From the NCBI GenBank assembly GCA_017506865.1, contig JAFCMP010000179.1:496001-560000 (forward strand): DNA of 64,000 bases, read 5' to 3'. Numbering within the stretch: position 1 is the first letter of the stretch; every line of letters begins with the position of its first letter. The position numbers and the translations under genes were made by a program. Under the pieces are notes generated by a model that worked only from the letters and a program-made list of their open reading frames with translations, was not told where the DNA came from and did no database searches. Origin of the DNA: Tribonema minus (taxonomy: Eukaryota > Sar > Xanthophyceae > Tribonematales > Tribonemataceae). Positions 61,301 to 64,000 of the stretch are shown here, in pieces.

Positions 61301-64000
61301 AACACCAAGCTGGTCGCCAGTGACTCTATGCCAGGGGACCTCTTTGGATGTGCGGTGTCGGTGAGCGCTACTTATGCTATCGTCGGTGCTACTGGCCGTA
61401 AACAACTGGGCACCTCATCTTCAGGAGGAGCCTACATCTTTGAGCGCAACGTCGGTTCGGGAGTTTGGGAGCAGAAAGCCTTGCTGTATCCAAGCGACCT
61501 TCCTGTGGGATCACAGTTCGGTTACAGCGTCTCTGTTGCAGGAACGTACGCCATTGTGGGGGCGCCCGCTAAAGTCGGAGGAGGTTGTGCTTATGTGTTT
61601 GAACGCAGTTCAGGCACTGGGGTGTGGGAGCAGAAGGCAGTCCTGACGTGCTCCGATTCCACAATTGGACAATTTGGCACCTGCGTAGCAATCGACGGAT
61701 CGTGTGCTGTGATTGGTGCTCCCAACAAGACCGTCAGCACCCTCACTGGTGCTGGCGGGTTTTACATCTTCGAGAGGGTGTCAGACTCCTGGACACAAAC
61801 CGCCATTCTCGACAACCCTGATCCCGCTCCTGGCGACAGCTTTGGTGGTGCAACCAGTATCCAGGGAACCTACGTAGTGATCGGGTGTGGCGGCAAGGAC
61901 CCGGCATCAAAGAGCAGTGCAGGTTCAACATACCTGTACCAGCGCAATGCAACAACGGCAGCGTGGGAGAACAAGATGGAGTGGACGGCCAGCGACGGAC
62001 TAGCAGCCGACTACATGGGCAATTCTGTGGGAATTTCGGGAACTCATGTGGTGGCAGCTGCATTCGGCAAGACAGTCACGGGCTCCACCAGTTCAGGGGG
62101 TGTTTATGTGTACAAGCTTCCATCCGTTGCCGTTGTACCTCCATCCGACGCCACCATATTGGCAACGTCCATAGTGTCTCCTGCAGATATGGCGACGGTC
62201 ACCATCGGAACGCTCGGGACGGACGCAACTTACGCATATGTCATCAGCTACAGCGCCGTCAACTCAGCCTCTGCCACCATGGTGGATTGTGGAACCTGCC
62301 TGACACAGACAGCGTCACAGAGCGTCGCTCTATGTGGATTGACCAATTTGACGACGTACTATCTGTGGGTGCGGTCGAAGGTGGTCAGCAGCTCGGCATA
62401 TACCGTCATCTCCTCCAGTGCTGGGGTCACCACGACTGGTACCGGCAATTGGCCTCCCAATGGAGGCACCATCACTCTCTCGTCCATCACGCCATTGACA
62501 TGTACCGCGACGGTGACAGTTGTCACGCTGGGGGCTGCCAGGGCACACAACTACTTTCTGTCTGGTTCTGCGACCAACTCCACCGCGGGTACCATGACGG
62601 ACCTTGCGCCGATGCTCAGACAGACTGCCTCTCAAGCCCTGTCAGTGTCCGGTCTGGCGCCCAGCACGACGACGAATCTCTTCCTCCGTGCACAAAGTGT
62701 CTCAGGCGGTGCTTATACGTTCATCACCAACACCGGAGTGGCTCTCACGGCACTTGCAGGAGTAGCGCCGGCGGGAGGAAGCGTAGGAACGCCTTCCTCC
62801 GTCACATCCACCTCCGCTACCGTGGCTGTTACCATGACCACCCTGGGAACGGACTCCATGTACAACTACTTTCTGTCCAGCTCGCCCACTAATTCGACAG
62901 GAGGGACGATGACCAACTTGAAGTCGTTGACTGCACAGACGACCTCCCAGAACGCTTCATTGACACTGCTCGCCCCTTCTACGACAACTTACTTGTTTGC
63001 CAGGGCACAGAATGTTGTCACGGGTGCATACACCTTCATGACCACTGTTGGTGTGACTCTCACGACTCTTGGAACAGGAAACGCCCCTGCCGGCAGCACC
63101 ATCTCCGTCACTTCCAAGGCTTCCACCACCGCGGTAGCAAACGTCACCATGACTACTTTGGGCACGAATGCCAACTACGTCTACTACCTTTCATGGTGCT
63201 CGACCAATTCAGTCGGGGGTACAATGGCCAACGCCTGTCTCCTAGCTGCTCAGACGAGCTCTCAAACAGTCTATCCATCCGGGCTTCCGGCGGGAACGTC
63301 GCCTTACCTCTTCGTGCGAGCCAAGAACGTGCTTACAGGAGCATACACGGTCATGAGCGCAACAGGCACTGTGGTATCATCTCTGTCCGCTGCGGGCCTC
63401 TACTACGAGGCCGCCGCACTCACAGCCTTCGACCCCTTTGCGAGCGACTTATTTGGAAACAGCGCAGCTGTCAGCGGAAGCTACGCCATAGTGGGAGCAT
63501 CCTTCAAAGACCCTCTCGCCATTACCAATGCAGGTGGAGCGTACGTCTTGGAACTCAGTGCAACCACAGGAGAGTGGGAGCACAAGGCCGTCCTCTACCC
63601 CAGCGATGCATACACTACTGATAAATTTGGGTGCTCGGTATCCGTCAGCGGAACATATGCCATTGTCGGAGCTTACGCGTCCGATCCAGGAGGCAAGGCA
63701 GATGCAGGAGCGGCCTACCTATTCGAACGTAACTCCGGTACCGGAGCATGGGAACAGAAGACGAAACTTATAGCCAGCGATGCCATGTCCACCGACAGTT
63801 TCGGCTATTCCGTGTCAGTGAGCGGTACGTACGCAATATCAGGTGCCTACCAGAGATACCGATTGGGTGTCGGGGGCTCAGGTGGAGCATATGTATTTGA
63901 ACGCAACTCTGGAAGCGGCGTATGGGAACAGAAGGCCACCTTGTTTCCTAGTGATCTCGTCACGGGATCTAGCTTTGGTATGAGCGTCTCCGTGTCAGGC
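52364..64000 (+). CDS. Giant FN3-like and FG-GAP repeat protein, 3' end outside the window
   Basis: From ATG 52364 the frame is open to the window edge, at least 3,879 codons; I read all stretches checked without a stop. It is built of ~815-residue modules: 52364-54795, 54796-57240, 57241-59685, 59686-62130, and a fifth that leaves the window. Each has four ~100-residue FN3-like beta domains (TMTTLGTNANYxYYLSW, SGLPAGTxxYLFVRAKN) followed by seven FG-GAP blades (DxFGxSVSVSGTYAIVGA), i.e. one seven-bladed propeller like that of alpha-integrins. The visible N-terminus has no signal peptide; the upstream same-frame segment resembles one but ends in TAG. It is most likely a surface adhesin or fibre. 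Codon usage is more GC-rich than neighbours. Confidence 0.88.
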   Translation, partial: MSVAPSGATINVAGGDTMAPAVVAIGTLGTNATYTYMVSWSSTNSTVATMTDCGTCVAQTATQTVMIVGLTANTTYYFWVRAKDTSTLAYTVISSTSSALTTVTPPSGCTLSVSGTTPLTCNATVTMTTLGTAGKYNYFISSATTNSTGAAMTDVAPLLRQTASQTPVISGLTPSTTRYLFVRAQNVDSLLYTVVSTTGTALTVPAGTPPAASACVASTANWSQAQVSVTINTLGTDSLYLYYASSSPTNSTSGTMKNYGVYTKTTSNQYISVTDVQALSTNYWFVRAQNIRTGAYTVLTTGSALTQVGNILPTTGTVYATAVGATTATVGVAYPDWATNYEYWLSRCATNSASGTMIDVSSMWTYDSLGGFSFYASGFPAGTTCYLFARARNTYTGANVVLNTNGRAVTFPSASPYYESALFVPYDLTGSDRFGCSVAVSGRYAVIGVCARSIKYTITSAGVAQVQEFSGATNQWVKTATLYPDDVYTGDSFGYAVSVSGTYAVITANQADPGCKTNAGAAYVFERNDLTSVWEQKTKLVASDALAGDGFGSSVAVSGTYAMVGASPRTELGTANSGGVYVFERNASSAVWEQKAILFPSDLPAGSYFGNSVSISGTYAIAGAYQKSGGGGAYIFERNSGTGVWEQKGILTCSDSSTANFGFSVAIDGTYAIIGANAKTVSSLANSGGAYVFERLSGTWTQTAVLNDPSPATNDSFGCSASINGTYAVIGCKGAAGIGCTYVYQRNSGTGTWDYKAQLTSYDKASGDGMGSAVAVSGTHVMCGAPGKTITPPWGNVYANAGQAYMFELPVAPAATIVVAGGDTTASGTVAIGTLGTDASYTYVVSWSSTNSAGATMTDCGSCITQMDSQAVLLTGLTAATTYYFWVRAKNTSTSAYTVISTSSGLTTSTVPSGCTLSVNTITPTTCNAAVTITTLGASGKYSYFISSAYTNSTGAAMTDIMPLLAQTASQTPVVSGLSGSNTVYLFVRAQNAYTSLYTVLSSTGTTVTTPAGVGPSGATVSTSSVTATSATVTVTMTTLGTATAYKYFLSSSPTSSAGGIDTNLAVLAAQTTSQNVSLTQLAPSTTRYLFVTYKYAGGVRTNINTTGVALSTLSTGSAPTGSTISVTSAASTTAVVSVTMTTLGTNANYAYYLSWCSTNSVGGTMVNGCILIAQTATQIAYPSGLPAGTSPYLFVRAKNVLTGSYTVMSASGTAIAMSAATVYYEAAALTAFDPRSNDRFGTSVAVSGSYAVVGAYLKDSYGATDVGAAYLLELNATTGEWEHKTVLYPYYAYASDYMSAGDQFGYAASVSGTFALIGSPYSETGKADAGSVCAFSRNSSTNAWDAESYGRISAGDGLPGDCFGYSVSVEGTYAIVGAPYRTRLGAAQSGAAYVFERSSYWQQRAILLPSDIPTASRFGSSVAVDGTSKYAIVGAYAKAGGGGAYIFEKNSFSGAWEQKAILTASDSSSGGFGYSVSIDGAYAIIGAYSKTVNSVSSAGGAYVFERVTGTWTQAAILDNPDPVASDQFGFSVCVSGVYAAIGCSGKDPAAKSNAGSVYLYKRNSTTGTWEAKMQWTASDGLANDQMGCAVSISGTHVMVGASMKTAAGVSGAGGAYVYKLPAAAVHPVATISAPSTVSPTDVATVTIQTLGTDATYTYVVSYSTINSSSATMVDCGTCVAQTAPQSVAIAGIVTATTYYLWVRARISSTSGYTVISSSATITTTGTWPPGGGTITLSAITPLTCTATVTVVALGTAGAYNYFLSSSPTNSTAATMTNIASMLRQTGSQALSVSGLAPNTTTYLFLRAQSVVDGSYIVMTMNGVTLTTLAGVAPSGGTVGSPTSITATSATTAVTLTTLGSDSLYNYFLSSSPTNSTGGTMTNLVALTAQTTSQNASLTVLAPSSTSYLFARAQDAVTGAYIFMTTVGTTLTTLGTGTAPTGSTISVISAASTTAVTTVTMTTLGTNANYVYYLSWCASNSVAGSMGNVCLLKAQTASQTVYPSGLPAGTSAFLFVRAKNVLTGAHIVMSASGTQITMTAASLYYEAAALTAFDPVASDQFGWTVAVSGSYAVIGANGKDPFALSLAGGAYVLELSGTTGEWEHKAVLCPTDAYPSDQFGRSVSVSGTYAAIGAYASDPIGKADAGAAYIFERNASTGAWEQNTKLIASDAIPGDFFGSSIGVSGTYAIVGAPSKRLLGTSNSGGAYMFERDSGNGVWYQMASLLPSDHPVGSSFGNSVSISGTYAISGAQAKSGGGGAYIFERNSDTGAWEEKATLTCPDSTSAQFGYSVSIDGTYAAVGGPTKTVNSLASAGGVYVYEKVAGTWTLASIIDNPDALASDKFGTVALNGIYLVVGSSGKDPASKSNAGAAYLYKRNATTGVWENKVEWVASDAAAADGMGLSVGISGTHVTSSSNGKAVNGIVSAGGAYVYELPTSTVAAPSDATVSAPSTVLATDLATVTIGTLGTDAYYTYVISRSTINSSSATMVDCGTCVSQTASQGVVLCGLAASTSYYLWVRSKVVSSSAYTVISPSTMIVTNSIGNWPPLGGAISLSSVTQLTCSATVTIVALGTAGAYNYFLSSSPTNSTAGTMTDIASMLRQTASQTLSVSGLVPNTTSYLFLRAQSVTDGSYVFITSAGVTLTTLAGVAPVGGTVGAPTSVTSTSATAAVTLTTLGTDSTYNYFLSSSPTNSTGGTMTNLVALTAQTTSQNASLTLLTPSTTSYLFARAQNVRTGAYIFMTTIGVALTTLGTGNAPVGSTISVIAPASTTAVVAVTMTTLGTNANYVYYLSWCATNSLAGTMINSCLLKAQTMSQTVYPSGLPAGTAPYLFVRAKNVLTGAYTVMSASGTVITLSAANVYYEAAVLTAFDPVTSDSFGYAVAVSGSYAIATAIQKDPMGVNNAGAAYVLERNATSGEWEHKAVIYPTDACASDQFGIATSISETYTIVGANQSDPGGKVDAGAAYVFERNSTTSAWDQNTKLVASDSMPGDLFGCAVSVSATYAIVGATGRKQLGTSSSGGAYIFERNVGSGVWEQKALLYPSDLPVGSQFGYSVSVAGTYAIVGAPAKVGGGCAYVFERSSGTGVWEQKAVLTCSDSTIGQFGTCVAIDGSCAVIGAPNKTVSTLTGAGGFYIFERVSDSWTQTAILDNPDPAPGDSFGGATSIQGTYVVIGCGGKDPASKSSAGSTYLYQRNATTAAWENKMEWTASDGLAADYMGNSVGISGTHVVAAAFGKTVTGSTSSGGVYVYKLPSVAVVPPSDATILATSIVSPADMATVTIGTLGTDATYAYVISYSAVNSASATMVDCGTCLTQTASQSVALCGLTNLTTYYLWVRSKVVSSSAYTVISSSAGVTTTGTGNWPPNGGTITLSSITPLTCTATVTVVTLGAARAHNYFLSGSATNSTAGTMTDLAPMLRQTASQALSVSGLAPSTTTNLFLRAQSVSGGAYTFITNTGVALTALAGVAPAGGSVGTPSSVTSTSATVAVTMTTLGTDSMYNYFLSSSPTNSTGGTMTNLKSLTAQTTSQNASLTLLAPSTTTYLFARAQNVVTGAYTFMTTVGVTLTTLGTGNAPAGSTISVTSKASTTAVANVTMTTLGTNANYVYYLSWCSTNSVGGTMANACLLAAQTSSQTVYPSGLPAGTSPYLFVRAKNVLTGAYTVMSATGTVVSSLSAAGLYYEAAALTAFDPFASDLFGNSAAVSGSYAIVGASFKDPLAITNAGGAYVLELSATTGEWEHKAVLYPSDAYTTDKFGCSVSVSGTYAIVGAYASDPGGKADAGAAYLFERNSGTGAWEQKTKLIASDAMSTDSFGYSVSVSGTYAISGAYQRYRLGVGGSGGAYVFERNSGSGVWEQKATLFPSDLVTGSSFGMSVSVSG

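Noticed and set aside
61885-62892. 335-codon frame inside the giant gene
   Set aside because: Other frame of the repeated FN3-like and FG-GAP modules; the giant frame is continuous and has the domains.

Overview
The window looks like part of a large DNA virus of brown algae (a phaeovirus or close relative in the Nucleocytoviricota), or an endogenous copy of one in an algal genome. The evidence is: dense intron-poor genes on both strands with short intergenic gaps and TATA-like boxes; a hybrid histidine kinase with an ethylene-receptor-like N-terminus; repeats of the EsV-1-7 cysteine motif, a family named after a phaeovirus gene; two Fanzor-carrying transposons; a tyrosine recombinase; a DUF5832-like NCLDV protein; and eukaryote-type RING, AN1, ePHD, SET-like, C2H2, EGF and macro domains. 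No capsid, polymerase B or packaging ATPase is seen here, so the assignment is an inference. Three reading frames broken by single in-frame stops, and a frameshifted gene hit by a transposon, fit a latent or decaying integrated copy.

Layout. 1-7.8 kb: a 245-bp tandem duplication, a primase-polymerase/nucleotidyltransferase fusion, the ethylene-receptor-like sensor kinase, a dUTPase-like protein, small proteins and a gene-free CAG-rich stretch. 7.8-12.0 kb: a satellite-like array of about twelve ~360-bp units, each with two related ~43-nt hairpin segments. 12-20 kb: a macro-domain protein, a glycosyltransferase-like gene split by a stop, a metallophosphoesterase, two paralogous YABBY/HMG-like basic proteins (one with an SPKK tail), a RING E3-like protein and a virion-type membrane protein. 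20.1-23.8 kb and 34.9-38.5 kb: two copies of one transposon (Fanzor plus IS4-type transposase) with matching ends and perfect 8-bp target duplications. 23.8-34.9 kb: SET-like, Vps62-like, ePHD, AN1 and tyrosine recombinase genes, a secreted EGF-like protein and several unknowns. 38.9-52 kb: RING-ankyrin, a protein kinase, two modular nucleases (C2H2 or EsV-1-7 repeats joined to PD-(D/E)XK-like cores), small basic, acidic and membrane proteins, and a DUF5832-like protein. 52.4-64 kb: one open frame of at least 3,879 codons that leaves the window, built from ~815-residue modules of four FN3-like domains plus a seven-bladed FG-GAP propeller.

How the genes may work together: the recombinase fits genome integration; the kinase, kinase-like and ubiquitin-type genes would act on host signalling and protein turnover; ePHD, SET-like, YABBY-like and SPKK/KSPRR proteins would act on viral or host chromatin; the membrane, EGF and giant FG-GAP proteins are candidates for the virion surface or host contact. 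The most notable system is a pair of nucleases sharing one N-terminal module and a PD-(D/E)XK-like C-terminus but carrying unrelated zinc-binding repeat arrays between them.
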